DNA from: Ceratobasidium sp. AG-K
Lineage: Eukaryota > Basidiomycota > Agaricomycetes > Cantharellales > Ceratobasidiaceae
NCBI GenBank assembly: GCA_037039685.1
Contig: JAWNGF010000004.1
Coordinates: 3,596,001 to 3,660,000, forward strand
Length of the DNA stretch: 64,000 nucleotides
Direction of reading: 5' to 3'
A program made the position numbers and the translations under genes. Below the pieces are notes generated by a model. That model saw only the letters and a list, made by a program, of their open reading frames with translations, was not told the DNA's origin and made no database searches. The stretch's first letter is position 1; each line of letters begins with the position of its first letter. This document shows positions 34,832-46,202 of the stretch, piece after piece.

Positions 34832-37045
34832 TCAATATCCGTTGTCCTCTTCTTCTTCGCTTTCGCCGGCCACCCCCAATGCCGCGAACCTTCCAATTGT
34901 CGCCTTTGCCGCCGATTTGTTCTCGATCGGATCCCCTTCATCTTCTTCTGCCTCTTCATCCTCGGATAGCAACTCGTGTGCGCTGAGTGTGTCGCCCTCA
35001 GACTCTGTGCCGCCCCGGTTGTCTTCGTCGGCCCGGTAATCATATTCGTCGTGGCGTTCGTGTTGGCCTTTAACCCAAATCCCCAGATCGTCAATCGGAG
35101 GGTTGGAGCCGGGCGGCCAGTATGCCCACGGGACTCGCCCTTCCACGATACTTCGCATCACTGACTCCGGTTAGGTCGTTCCAGTCGTCTAATACTAAAC
35201 TCCAACTCACTGGCGTTACCCCCACGCATAGAGTCGGGCCATCCTGTATGGGCTGTTTTCCACCCTCTTTTGGTGGCATATGCGTTCATAACCTGTACCG
35301 CGGTCCACCTTTGCTCCTTAGGTGGCGGGGCGGGTTTGGCGGGACGCATGCCTTCCCTCCAAGTTCTTTTATCTTCAACAAGGGCCTCTTCCTCGAGCAT
35401 ACTCATGTCAACCCCGAATATACTCTCGATCGGCATGAGGTTCCCTGCGTAGTGAATACACGCGGGAAGGGCGGGTATCTGGGCAATAGGAAGGATATTG
35501 GAGAGGACTTGTAGTTCCATTGGAACCAATGCTGGAAACACTAGACCGGGGCAGTCGACCAAACGGATCTCAGGTGTCAAGAAAAGCGTCTGGAAATGTT
35601 TGGTCTGCAAATCACGTCAGACTCGACCCCTCTCCATTCGATCTGAGCATACCTTTCCTGGTGTCCTTGAGGTCTTCACCTTGTGTTCTCCAAATATCGC
35701 ATTGAGCAGCGACGATTTGCCCACGTTTGGCTGGCCTGTGTTTGTAAGTAAGTTTTGTCGCCCGTTTTATTCAAAAACTCGAAATACCTATAAGACCGAC
35801 GGTCAAATATCTATTCTCCAAATACTCTTTGGAAGGGACATCCATCTTCCTCTCCCTCAGTAGCTTCTGTGGGTTTATTCTCGTCCTCGGGTTCGGGCTC
35901 CTCAGCCATCGGGGCCTCAACCGTTGTTGCAGCACCCTTGTCACCGCGGTGTCCTATCGCGTCCCAGTCTATGTGCGCCCGGACAGCAGGTTTCCAGTTG
36001 GCCAGTTTTTCGGGGTCTTCTTTGACCTTCGCCGGTGGTTCAACTAAGGCGGTATGTGCAGTCTTCAGGGCGACCCGAAGCTCTTCGAGAAGATTGGTTG
36101 GCAAATGAGGTTGATACTTGACTCTAGAGCCTATCAGCCGTCGCATGAGTATTATTTAGACGAGCGTAGTGTTGGCACTCGTACCTTGGCCTTCCCCATA
36201 ACTAGTTTGTTGATAGCTCTGAGTCCCAACCACTTGTACCCCAGCTCCAGTGTCTCCATACTTCTCCTTCAGCCAGGACTTCCAAGCAGACGCGCGTTCT
36301 TCGCCCACCATGTCGATTTTGGTTAAAACTAGAATCACCTGCCGTGCAGGACGAAGCGATTTGATATATGCGTCCAGGGAGGGTGGATAGTGAAGGGGTG
36401 GGCAGCGGGCGTCGAGGAGGAGCATTAAGATTGAGGATAGCTCGCAGACTCGCCAAAGTTGACGCCACACTTCAAGGTTTCGTTCGTAATAGGTTGGAGC
36501 TGGTAGGATCCTTGATTCAGAGTCCGCATTCGAGACAAGAACGGCGTTGGATTCTCGCCAGGTGTCAATCGTTTCGTCCGTTTGTGCGATCCATCTAGGA
36601 GTGTTATACTATGTATTCTGGGCTGTTGTAGGATCAAGACTTACTTGGTGAATAATCCCTCTTCGTTCCTCTCCACCTCCTTTTTCGACATCCCATACCT
36701 CCATTTGGGTCGACGAGGACAAGTCAACTCCTGGTCTAGGGACTCGAGACCCAACACCTTTGAGCTTTCAGGAATGGGTCGAACAAGTGGCTCAGCAGCA
36801 GCTGCGTTCTTGGATGCTTCCAAAAACTCCGCAGATGGCTTCAGGAACGACGAGATGAGCATACGGGTGCGTATAGCTGCATCGGTGTCGGTGCTCTTGG
36901 CAAGCCTTCCGCGACCTCTTGCTTTTTTGGAATCGACTTCGGGAGCAGGTAGATCGCCGCGTTTGATCGCTCGCTTCTCCAGAAGTTGAGCCCTTTTTTG
37001 TTTAGCAGAAAAGGCGACTTTACGCGGTGCACTAGGAGACGGCAT
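34832..37045 (-). CDS. GNL1-type circularly permuted GTPase
   Basis: YlqF/YawG-family GTPase in which the G motifs run G4-G5-G1-G2-G3. Start ATG 37045 (MPSPSAPRKVAFSAKQKRAQ) with a basic N-terminus. Exons then give LGLESLDQELTCPRRPKWRY, MLLLDARCPPLHYPPSLDAY, VILVLTKIDMVGEERASAWK (G4 as TKID), then a spacer with an acidic insert, GQPNVGKSSLLNAIFGEHKV (G1), KTSRTPGKTKHFQTLFLTP (G2 region), IRLVDCPGLVFPALVPMELQ (G3), LSNILPIAQIPALPACIHYA and VMNAYATKRGWKTAHTGWPD. The tail is acidic (SEGDTLSAHELLSEDEEAEE) and ends EEEEDNGY before the stop at 34832. The LVFP after DCPG and the RRPKW N-terminal block favour GNL1 over LSG1 or NOG2. The role is presumably ribosome-related, but the exact step is not known. 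About 620 residues, six or so introns, no frame break seen. Confidence 0.88.
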
Positions 37046-37318
37046 ATTAGGAGATGTAATATGGGTATAAAAAGTCCGAGCTGAAGACGAGTGTAGAGTA
37101 AGCTTAAGGTGAGGGGTTATGACGTCGGAATATGATGAGATCCTTGGATTTATAGCCGCCGAGAATCACAACATCGACTCATTGACAGGACCCGCGCGGA
37201 AAAACGAACGTGAGTCATTCTCTGCACATAGCTTACATAAGCCGCTCGCGGGATTCGAGTCAGAATGCAACCATAACGAACTACCGTACAAGACTGAATT
37301 GAACAAGGCGGATCATGC

Positions 37319-38853
37319 TCAGAGACACTGTCGAATCGAGTTGAGTCAAAATACGCGTACGACGTGTGTCTAAACGAGCACTTACTTGACTATACCAAGT
37401 ATTGGAGAATGTGCATGTTGTTCCACTGGCACAAGTCGTAGATCCGCTGGAATAAAAAGGTTTAGTGTGCTGTATACACAGGCGACAACCGAACTTACGT
37501 GTAACCCTGTCCACCGCTTCAAGTTTTCATATATGCACGTTAGACGACTGGTCAAACCAAATATCAGTTGGACGCACCATTGTCCATACTTCGGGACGGT
37601 TCCAGTGGCGGTAGATGCCGGCGCAGAGGTCGTGCTGGTAGCTGTGGATGATGTCGTAACGGCAGTTGTCCTGGTCGCAGAGGTAGTGGATGCGGTGTTG
37701 GTTGCCTGCGCGGCTTGGCTAGCCAGGAATGTCGCGAGATCTGCAGCCATGTAGTCGTGAACCTTGGTTCGTGGATGAATAGTGTCGATCCAGAAACTGC
37801 CTCCCGTAGATGTGACGTCCGTGAAACCATATTGAGTCGGGTTGTCAAGAAGTTTGGTATACAGGGACCTAGACCAAAGTAAAATGTATGACACGCATTC
37901 ACCTACACAACTGGACGTACCAAGAGTCGTAGTAAAAGACGGCAACATCAGAATGTTTAGCTTTGAAAGCCTCGGCAGATGTCTTGAGTTGTGTGTTCCA
38001 CGAAGTGACAAGTGACGCAAGAGTGGCGTTGTTGTTGCCTGGTGAATAACATTAGGCTACCAACCAACTGCAAGCGGTAATTTACCCACTGAATGGGCAG
38101 CGGTTCGTCGGAGGGACGTTAACGAAGAGGAAGTTGCGTGCCCCTGTGTTGTAGAGTGTTTCTTGAAGGTTGAAGAGGGTATTGATGGTTGAAACGATAG
38201 GAGCGCCAGCACTAAATAGTAATGTAAACGAAATGTTTCTGCAAGGGAGTCTATAAGATAACCTACTTGAGATCGTTGATTCCAATAAAAGTAGCTGTAC
38301 ATTCTCTATAAGTAAAAGATATGGCAGTCGAAACGTTTGACGCCCACCAAAGAGAGAATTTGTAGCAGCCCAAGGAGCGTACGAAGGCTTACTCCCAGCG
38401 CCTTGAGCCGACAAGAAGTCTTGCGTGATCTGGTTGCTCACGCCTGCAACTTGGTTTCCAGACACTGCATAGTCAAAAGACCAGAATTTACTCTGGTTGT
38501 ACTGCGTAGTAAGATACCCGACCCAATTTGCTCCTCCTGCGGTTGTGGATCCTGGGTCAATTGTCACGTCAGTACACACGAGAATCTCAAGTGTCGCACT
38601 GTAGCTAACCGGGATAGCTGACGCCGAGTGGGTTAGCGTCGGTCGGAACGGAGGCCCAGCTATTAAATCCAAGAGAAGTATAGCTGTCGCCGCTGTGGTT
38701 TCGCCTTGCGTGAGTGATAGTTCGCAACTTCCCTGAGCTCACTCACAATGCAAAGAAATAACGAAGCCCTTTGAACCCGGGCCAGTTCGGTCCCGTCGCA
38801 GCAGATGCAAGCTGGGACAGGCTAACAACAACAACAAATCCAGAGAGTCTCAT
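37319..38853 (-). CDS. secreted CE16-type GDSL/SGNH esterase with C-terminal CBM1
   Basis: Predicted extracellular carbohydrate acetyl-esterase. Start ATG 38853 gives the signal peptide MRLSGFVVVVSLSQLASA. Block I is GDSYTSLGFNSWAS (catalytic Ser, near 38680). Then come ANWVGYLTTQYNQSKFWSF, DYAVSGNQVAGVSNQI and YAPWAATNSLF, with the block III oxyanion Asn in FIGINDL (near 38285). Later blocks are FLFVNVPPTNRCPFSG and the catalytic Asp/His block FWIDTIHPRTKVHDYMAADL. A Thr/Ser linker leads to a cellulose-binding CBM1: YGQWC, GGQGYTGSTTCASGTTCTFS and NTWYSQ, finished by a last exon TGT CTC TGA (37319-37327) that supplies the final Cys-Leu. The complete CBM1 cysteine set and the enzyme order fit Agaricomycete CE16 esterases acting on hemicellulose. 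About eight introns. Confidence 0.85.
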
Positions 38854-39340
38854 GACAACTAGACAGACAAAATTTGAGCGATAATAGTGAACGTTGCCAG
38901 CTATTTAACGAGGTTCTCTAGCCAGACGGCCCGAAGGGAAGCATATATTTCAATGAGGAAAGCAACCATGTGCGTAGTCGAGCTAATGAATTCGGTAAAA
39001 TCGAAGTTGTTGGAATGCCACGACTTTCCTAATGGGCGTTCGCAACGATGGGTCTTTCTCGGCGAGACTCTTTTGAGAGGTCCCATGGCGAGAATGTAAG
39101 CAATGTTGTTCCAGGCACATCACCAGACGTGGGACAAGCTCAGAAAATTCTTAGGGTTTCAGGACCCGCTCAGTCGCTGTGGTGGTTGAAGTTAATTAGC
39201 GACCTGCGAAGCCATTACGTAACCTTCAACAACCAGACCCCCATTTTAATATAAAATTTACAATAAATACAGAGACATTCGCTCAAATACACACAGCACA
39301 CAGCTTGTCAATGCTAGCGCCATCACAGAGAATCAGCCTC
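38854..39340. other. intergenic between the esterase gene and its dead paralogue
   Basis: Nothing recognised apart from promoter space of the upstream esterase gene. Confidence 0.5.
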
Positions 39341-40614
39341 GCCGCCCCGATTGATTTATGAGGATGAATGCGCATGACATGTACGGCCAACTGGATTCAA
39401 AGCTGGATACATTACCTGAGCTGCGCCTGTGGAGGGGGGCGCATTCGCCTTTGGGACAGAAGTTCCAACCATTTGGCCCCCATACTCTGGCAAGGTCTTC
39501 TGCCATGTACTGGTGCATGTTGGGCTTTGGACGAATGATATTGGCCCAGAAGCTACCACCAGAAGCAGTCGCATCCGAAACCCCACATGTGCCCCGGCGA
39601 TCAAGGAGTTGTATATAAAGACCTAAATCTGAGTTGGAAACCGTATCTTCAGATAAGTGTCAGTAAGGAGCACATACCCAGCATCGTCATAAAATATAGA
39701 TATACCAGGGTGTCTGGCTTGAAAAGCCTCCGCAAATGACTGAATATGCGTATTCTACGAATCGACAAGAAATGCCAACGTATCGTTGCTCTTACCTAAC
39801 CACCATTGTTAGTGGATAAGCACGATACCAACGATATATACCCTCTGAGGGGCAACCATTGGTTGGTGGAACATTGACAAACAGAAATATCCTCGCGTCG
39901 GCAGTGTAGAATGTTTCTCGAAGACCGAATAGCGTATCAATACTTGCACTAATCCGGGCCCCTCGGCCGGTTTGCACCATCAATTACAAGCTTTGCGTGA
40001 GGGAAATAACTAGCCAACTTACTTGAGGTTATTGATGTCGATATGTTGCTACAATGTAAACTCATAAACAAGGCCAAGTGGTATTATCATTCTGTACTCA
40101 CCAAAAGAGAGTGTTCAGCGGTCCAAGGTGCGTAAGCTATTCTATGGCCGGCCCCTGAGTTGCAAGAAATTCGCCTACCTGCGATTTGCCTGTGTACACC
40201 TACTAGGTCGTTCCCGGATACCGCATAATTGAAGGTCGAAAGCTCGCTCTGATTGTACTGTGCGGTCAGATAGCCGACCCAATTTAGACCCCCTACAAGG
40301 GTGGATCCCATTTCTGAACAGCATCGTCGCTGGTTTGGTAGCATGGCGAGAATATCAACCCAGCTGGGGATGACACGCCGGGTGGGTTCACGTCCGAGCC
40401 ATTCGGAATGGGAGATCTACTGTTGAATTACGTTGCGGCATAGCTATACCCGTTGTTCACACGGCATCGGCGACTGTTCTCACCGCAATGCTAAACCGAC
40501 TTACAACACGAACATATAACGAAGGTTTTCAAATCCTGGCCAGCTCGGCTCTGTGGTGGCGCGCACAGCCCGCAACGAAGCGCCCATAGTAAATAATGAT
40601 ACAACAAGCTTCAT
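39341..40614 (-). pseudogene. decayed CE16-type GDSL esterase paralogue, no CBM1
   Basis: A clear relative of the neighbouring esterase. Start ATG 40614 with signal-like MKLVVSLFTMGASLRAVRA and PSWPGFENLRYMFVL. The block I exon should read GDSY, but the minus strand near 40435-40450 reads NGYSYAAT followed by TAA and then FNSRSPIPNGSDVNPPG, so the nucleophile serine motif is lost and a stop interrupts it. Later pieces are LNWVGYLTAQYNQSELSTFN, YAVSGNDLVGVHRQI, ETFYTADARIFLFVNVPPTN, GCPSEG and FWANIIRPKPNMHQYMAEDL. The linker and CBM1 are absent; the end runs into GWNFCPKGECAPLHR. Loss of the catalytic motif plus an in-frame stop makes it a pseudogene of a tandem duplication. Confidence 0.8.
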
Positions 40615-41558
40615 AGCACACCCGCAGCTCAAAGAAGAGAAAAGAGGAGGTAATTCTTTCTGTCGCGACCAAGGGCTACCGGTTTATGTACTCCAAAGCA
40701 GCACAGCTTGCAAATATAAGCCTTGGACGGATGAACAAGTTGGCGGATCGTCGGGGTGATTTTGATCGGGCTAAGGAACATTTCCAGGGGCAAGGACTTC
40801 TCCCCGAGACATTAAATGAATGAGATGCGCGTCATTGACGCTTGTAACCTTTTACCTACTATCTCTGAGTGCCAAGGCGAGTGCCTGGATACGAGCCACA
40901 GGTCGATGGGTAACCCTTATTTATCGCTATCGGCGATGGAAAGGCATCGGTCGATCAGCGTCACCGTAAACCTGGGCAGATAGTGGTGCTGCCAAGAGAG
41001 GATCGCCAGCGGCGTCGCTGATCGCGGTGCAAGGTTACCGGTGGGAGGTAGACAAAAGCCGGAAAGGATAAAATATGGTCACGTGAGGTAATCGCCAGTC
41101 CCCCGCAGAGTATATGCGATGAAAAGTGGGATCTCTGTGAGTCATGAAGTCCTGATCTAGAAAGAAAGAAAAAAACACCTATGAGTGGAAGATTAATTGA
41201 ATCGCATTCTCGTATTTCATGGCGACAAGCCACAGCTGTACAGTCACGTCGATCCTTCCTACCTGACCTTGAAGAAACAATACGAACGTTACTGTGAGAC
41301 CGAATATACCCGGCTACCCGCAATGCGCCGATTGCAACGCGACGTGCCTGAAAATCTTGCATTCTGACACCACACCGTTTTTTTTTTTCATGGGAAATAA
41401 TCTCGATGAAACCCGCATACAGTATAAAAGGACTGTTATCTGATAAGGAGATCTCCTACCGAGCTCGGTATCCCAACCCCATCCCTCGCTCGGTTCCCGT
41501 ACACCTGGCAAACTTAATAGACTGTGTACCTGGCAGAGCTGCATAACCCTCCTCCGCC
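40615..41558. other. intergenic, F-box gene promoter at the right end
   Basis: No gene recognised on either strand. A candidate TATA element lies at 41423. Confidence 0.45.
41423..41430 (+). promoter_or_regulatory. candidate TATA box of the F-box gene
   Basis: TATAAAAG about 130 bases upstream of the ATG at 41559. Supported only by sequence and position. Confidence 0.35.
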
Positions 41559-42566
41559 ATGTCCCCTTCCCTCCCCCCTGAGCTCCTCATCACTATCTTG
41601 ACCGCCGCGTGTGACGATGACGGCGCAACGGCGCGCTCACTCGCTTCAGCCTGCCGTTCTTTTTATTGGCTGGCGCTTCCACTGATTTATCGCACCGTTG
41701 CGGTACATAATGCGACTCGCTTAAACCAACTCCTCGATCACTTCGAACACGAGCCGAACCATGCCTCCTTGGTCGAGCATATACTCGTGGCCAGCCCAGA
41801 CAACTTGGCGCCGCTTCGGCTTCGCACGCTGTGGGATCTCATCGCGCCAAACATCAAATCCTTGGCGCTCGTCATATACGGCCGGCCCACCGATGTCGAC
41901 GCCTCTTTCCAAACTGTGTTCGACGCGGTATTCCCTCGCCTGGCCGATCTCACGCTGTGCGGCGACCATCCGATCCCTTCGGACCCGGATTCAAGCTCTC
42001 CGTTCCCGGCGCTTAAGAGATTTCATACCGCTGGCATGACAAGGCGTAACCCTGCGGGGTGTTTTGCACCATTGACGGCAGGATGCCCTGGCCTTGAGCA
42101 TATCAGGGTGTCCATGGCGTCTCAAAGAAACATCACGTTGGCGGTGGCGGCCGCGTTGGGATTGCCTGATGCACCCACGGATACGGAACGCATGTGCTTG
42201 GATCGGGTACCCGTGTTCAATCGTGAAGGGAACGAAAATGGCCGAGAGGAGATTCATACGTACATACCGTTTCCTACGCTTCCACGCGGGCTGGTCTCGC
42301 TGGTGGTTAAACCGGCTGCTCCGCCGGTCCCGCTCTTTGCGGGCGCGACATCAATGTTTTACGGGCAGTACATGAAGCAGCTGGAGGATTTCGTTCCCGT
42401 TTGCCCCAAAGGGAAAGTACACCTGCTGCCTGCGTTTAGACGCGCAATGTGGGACGTGGAGGGGTATGGCCTCACCGAAATGAAGCGGGACTGGCTAGAG
42501 GCTATGCGTGGGGGCATGGGTGCATGGCCATGGGGGCCTGATCATCTATCAGTGAGCGCCCCATGA
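41559..42566 (+). CDS. F-box-like protein, single exon
   Basis: 335 residues in one uninterrupted exon, ATG 41559 to TGA 42564-42566. The N-terminus LPPELLITILTAACDDDGAT, SLASACRSFYWLALPLIYRT is a typical basidiomycete F-box-like start (residues 4-48), which would bind Skp1 of an SCF ubiquitin ligase. The rest (LRLRTLWDLIAPNIKSLALV, CFAPLTAGCPGLEHIRVS) resembles the irregular leucine-rich or alpha/beta repeats common in these expanded families and ends WPWGPDHLSVSAP. No substrate can be named. Agaricomycetes hold hundreds of such genes. GC content is a little higher than the flanks. Intronless structure is common for the family. Confidence 0.72.
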   Translation: MSPSLPPELLITILTAACDDDGATARSLASACRSFYWLALPLIYRTVAVHNATRLNQLLDHFEHEPNHASLVEHILVASPDNLAPLRLRTLWDLIAPNIKSLALVIYGRPTDVDASFQTVFDAVFPRLADLTLCGDHPIPSDPDSSSPFPALKRFHTAGMTRRNPAGCFAPLTAGCPGLEHIRVSMASQRNITLAVAAALGLPDAPTDTERMCLDRVPVFNREGNENGREEIHTYIPFPTLPRGLVSLVVKPAAPPVPLFAGATSMFYGQYMKQLEDFVPVCPKGKVHLLPAFRRAMWDVEGYGLTEMKRDWLEAMRGGMGAWPWGPDHLSVSAP

Positions 42567-43130
42567 GCTGTGCCAAGACAAACCGCCCTGAGAGTACAGA
42601 CAGCTGTCCATCTGTTCGCTAGGTTTTTACATTGGGTTATAGACGCTTGGTCTTTTGCGGCAGTATTTTTAATAGCGCCTTTCTGCACGAGTTGCCAAGG
42701 CGTCTGGGCGAGGAACCTGCCAATTCATCCACTTCGATCGAAGATTCAGGGATTACCCCAGGCTATTGCCGAGCTTTGGGATTTGAACCTCGAACAGCGG
42801 AAATAGGGGGGAAAAATAGATGAATATCAGCGGACCATAACCAAGTTTAACCCAGAGAAGCCGTATGGTGAGGCAAGCAGGCATTGTGTTTTCAAAGAGG
42901 GAAATATATATAGGATTGTCGACCCAGCCGTGACGTCTATAGATAGATTCCATGCTTGATTATCAAATAGCTCAGGGGCTGTCCGCGGATCTAGGGGGCG
43001 GGGTTTTCAATGGTTTATCAAGCGGTGTGTTCGCTAGCAACAACTTCACCCCCTCTTCTCCACTTGTACTCTTTTTTCGTTCAACTCGCCCACACTCTCT
43101 ACTTTTCTTCGTGTTTTTTTGATAGCCAAA
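42567..43130. other. intergenic, promoter of the heparinase-like gene
   Basis: A pyrimidine-rich stretch (43040-43110) just before the ATG at 43131 is typical of fungal promoters. No RNA gene found (see rejected tRNA-like sequence). Confidence 0.5.
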
Positions 43131-45664
43131 ATGTCTGGGTTTGATTCAGGTCAGCGGCACTCAGACGTTCGGTATCATGAAGCAAACAATCCTTATGGCT
43201 CAGGCGACCCGTACTACAACGGGTCTCAGTCGGCCTTTGGGAACGTACCCGAGAAGAAAAAGTCCGGGACCAGTCCTTGGGTGAAGTTTGGTATTCCCGT
43301 CCTTGTCATCGTCATCATCGCCGCTGTGGTCGGCGGTGTCGTTGGCTCGCGCAAGAGCACCAGCAACAACGCGACGACGGGTGGATCAAGCGGAGGATCC
43401 AACAGCAACAACCCCTCTGCCGAGACATCTGCTGCCAGTGTCAAGAACGCCATTGGCCGATTTGCGACGTCGACCAATAGCTTGAGCGTTCCCATTTACC
43501 CTGCAACAGTAAGCGAGTCCCTGATTATCGTGACACGCACGCTCACACGTCATAGACCAACTCCGCCGCCTTCACCAGCCCCACCTTTGGCGCATCTGGG
43601 AAGACCGCCCTCTCATGGCCTGAAGATTCGTTCAAGCCTGCGAGCCCCCAAGCGACCAATGTTCGCCCCGATCGTCCCCGCATTATCGCCCCTGCCTACA
43701 AGTGGGAAGCCCTGCCGTCCCTGATCCAATCGGACCCTTACATGAAAGGGTGGAACGACACCATTTTTGCAAATGCCCAAACCTACTATGATCAGCCCGT
43801 CAAGGCCTACTTCCTCGATGGCGGCAATGGTATTCTCGATCTTGCTCGCGAGGTCAAGATGCGCATCAAGGCCTTTGCATATGTGTACCGCATGTCCAAA
43901 GATACCAAATGGGTCGACCGTGCCTGGAAGGAACTTGAAGTACGTTTCACCTTGCCGTCAAATTTCGGTCCATTCTGACTATGATTTTCACAGAACGCTG
44001 CCGGTAATGGTACCCAGTCATTCGGTACAAACGGTGACAACTGGTACACTGGGCATTTCCTTGATGTCGCCGAGTTTACCGCAGCATACGCCATCGGATA
44101 TGACTGGATGTATGATGCGTGGACCGATGACCAGCGCACGAAGATCATGTGGTCGATTCTTACCCTTGGTCTTGACTGGGGTGTCAAGTCGTACAACGAT
44201 CCCGCCTCCCACGGTAGCTTCGGCTGGTGGCAAAACAACATCAATGGCAACTGGAACTGCGTTTGCAATGGCGGCCTTACCCTTGGCGCTCTTGCCATCC
44301 TTGGCGATGACCCAACCGGCCTCGCCGCAACCATGCTTGGCCTTACCATCCCTAATGCCGCTGCCAATTGCGCCAAGGGTCCTTCGTCTGACGGCACCTG
44401 GTCCGAAACTCCTAACTACTGGTACTTCGGTACCACCTCCCACGCGGAGATGACGACCGCCCTCATTTCGGCCACCGGAAGCGACTATGGTATTATCTCG
44501 CAGGAGTACAACCTCACCGCTTTGTACCACATGCACGTCAACGGCCTCACCTCACTGTTCAGCTACGGCGACAGCGGCCCGAACAAGTTCACTGCCACCG
44601 CCAACTCGATGATCTTCTATGCTTCGCACTTCAACGAGCCCCGCTACGCTTTGTACCAGCGTGACCGTGCCGACGCCCCTGAGCCCTGGTCGATGTTCTG
44701 GTACGACCCTACCGTTGGTGGCGCGTTCTGGGACGGTCTGCCTCTTGATCACTACTTCGACGACAACCTCGACCAGTGGGCGGCCATGCGCAGTTCGTGG
44801 ACCGATATTAACGGCGTGTATGCCGCCATGAAGTCTGGTAACCACACCGGCCATCAGACTCACGGTGATCTCGACGCGGGTACCTTTGTCATCGATGCGA
44901 TGGGTGTCCGATGGGCGGGCGAGCTCGGCAACGGCGACTACCTGTCCGAGGGTTACTTCCAGAACGAGCTCGAGACCAGCGACCGCTGGAAGTACTACCG
45001 CAAGCGCACCGAAGGCCAGAACACCCTTCTCGTCAACGCTGGCAACCAGAATGTCATTGCTCAGCCGACTTGCAACTTTGGAACGACGGGTGAAGCCCAG
45101 GGCTCGAGTACGGTCTTGGACCTTCCCGATACTTCGACTGCGTTCTTCACCACCGACTTGACCACCATGTATAACGGACAGTGAGTGCTAATCACCACTT
45201 GTGCGTGTTTGATATTGACCGGGGGCAAATAGGAACATCAAGCGCGGCATGCGTCTCATCAACGGCCGCAAGCAAATCCTTGTCCAGGACGACCTCAGCG
45301 GCGTGACCCAGTCTGTGGAGTGGCGCATGCACACCAACGCGACCGTCACTATTGATAGCGCCGGGACTACCGCCACTCTCGAGCTGGAGGGCAAGAAGAT
45401 GGAAGTCAAGTTGATCAATGCCGGCCAGGGTGTGGTCTTCACCACCAAGGACGCCGTTCGCGCGTCCACAGATCCCGCTTTCCCTCCCAATCAGACTGAT
45501 CACCCAACCCTGGTGTCACCGTGTTGTGCATCTCGCTTGCGACCGGTGGTACCCAGAGTCTGCAGGTCTTGTTCAACCCACAATGGAGCGGCATGGCGAC
45601 TGCGGACTTCAAGACTCCGGCGTCGGTCGCGATCGATCAGTGGTCAGTAACGAGCCACAACTAG
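43131..45664 (+). CDS. membrane-anchored heparinase II/III-like polysaccharide lyase, frame-broken near the end
   Basis: About 795 residues, four exons (introns 43509-43555, 43940-43993, 45181-45232). ATG 43131 gives a cytosolic head (MSGFDSGQRHSDVRYHEANN), then one transmembrane helix FGIPVLVIVIIAAVVGGVVG and a Ser/Asn-rich stalk, so a type II membrane protein is predicted. The catalytic part reads PRIIAPAYKWEALPSLIQSD, EVKMRIKAFAYVYRMSKDTK, FLDVAEFTAAYAIGYDWMYD, QNNINGNWNCVCNGGLTLGA, SDGTWSETPNYWYFGTTSHA, LFSYGDSGPNKFTATANSM and HGDLDAGTFVIDAMGVRWAG (heparinase II/III C-terminal beta-domain with HGDLDAG). Lyase residues by family analogy are His and Tyr of NYWYF/HGD; substrate unknown. At about 45500-45507 the frame slips by one base: the better C-terminus (GVTVLCISLATGGTQSLQVL, TPASVAIDQWSVTSHN) lies in the next frame and ends at TAG 45662-45664, whereas the unshifted frame ends at 45650. 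Confidence 0.85.
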
Positions 45665-46202
45665 AGGTTCAGGAGTTGTAGTCGGTGATGACACTATTAC
45701 GAGGTTTAACGGACACACTATTATTAGCCCCGCTTTAGTTCTATATAGGCCTCTTTTTAGTTTGGGACTCGTTCCAGAGAACATTTTTTTCTTGCTCTTG
45801 TCCTCGTACTCTGTTTCTTGCATTGACTTAGGTGAATGGACTATTGGTTTTCGTTGCATTTCTGCGGCAGTGTGTCGGTCGAACGAAAATGGGCGCGAAC
45901 GGACAAGGCAGCGAACCCTTATTAGTCAGCCAGGTCTAGACAAAAGGGTTGATCGTGGCACGAACCCTGGTCTCCGCAAATGGACAAAGACGAGGCGCCT
46001 GTCTGTTGACTGTCCCACATCGAGTGTATTGTCCAGGGCACAGCAACACTGCCATGTCAGGGGAACCGATTTACTGTGCCCTCGAGCCAAATCTAGGCCG
46101 CCGCATGTACAGGCCATGTGCTGTGTGGGCGCGTGAATCCTGGCGTGAATATAATGCCCCAGTAACAGATCGTCGCTCTGATTCTCTCGCTCTCTGGCTT
46201 TT
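45665..46202. other. intergenic, upstream of the mucin-like gene
   Basis: Frames at 45760-46290 show no motif except a hydrophobic LALWLLWLSTQL near 46185-46220 that could belong to a missed signal exon of the next gene. Confidence 0.4.

Noticed and set aside
37046..37318. Plus-strand frame at 37119-37373 as a small gene
   Set aside because: It overlaps the last exon and intron of the esterase gene and shows no domain.
42770..42800. tRNA-like B-box on the minus strand (GGTTCAAATCCC)
   Set aside because: The flanking bases do not form a T-stem or acceptor stem, and no A-box lies at a suitable distance.
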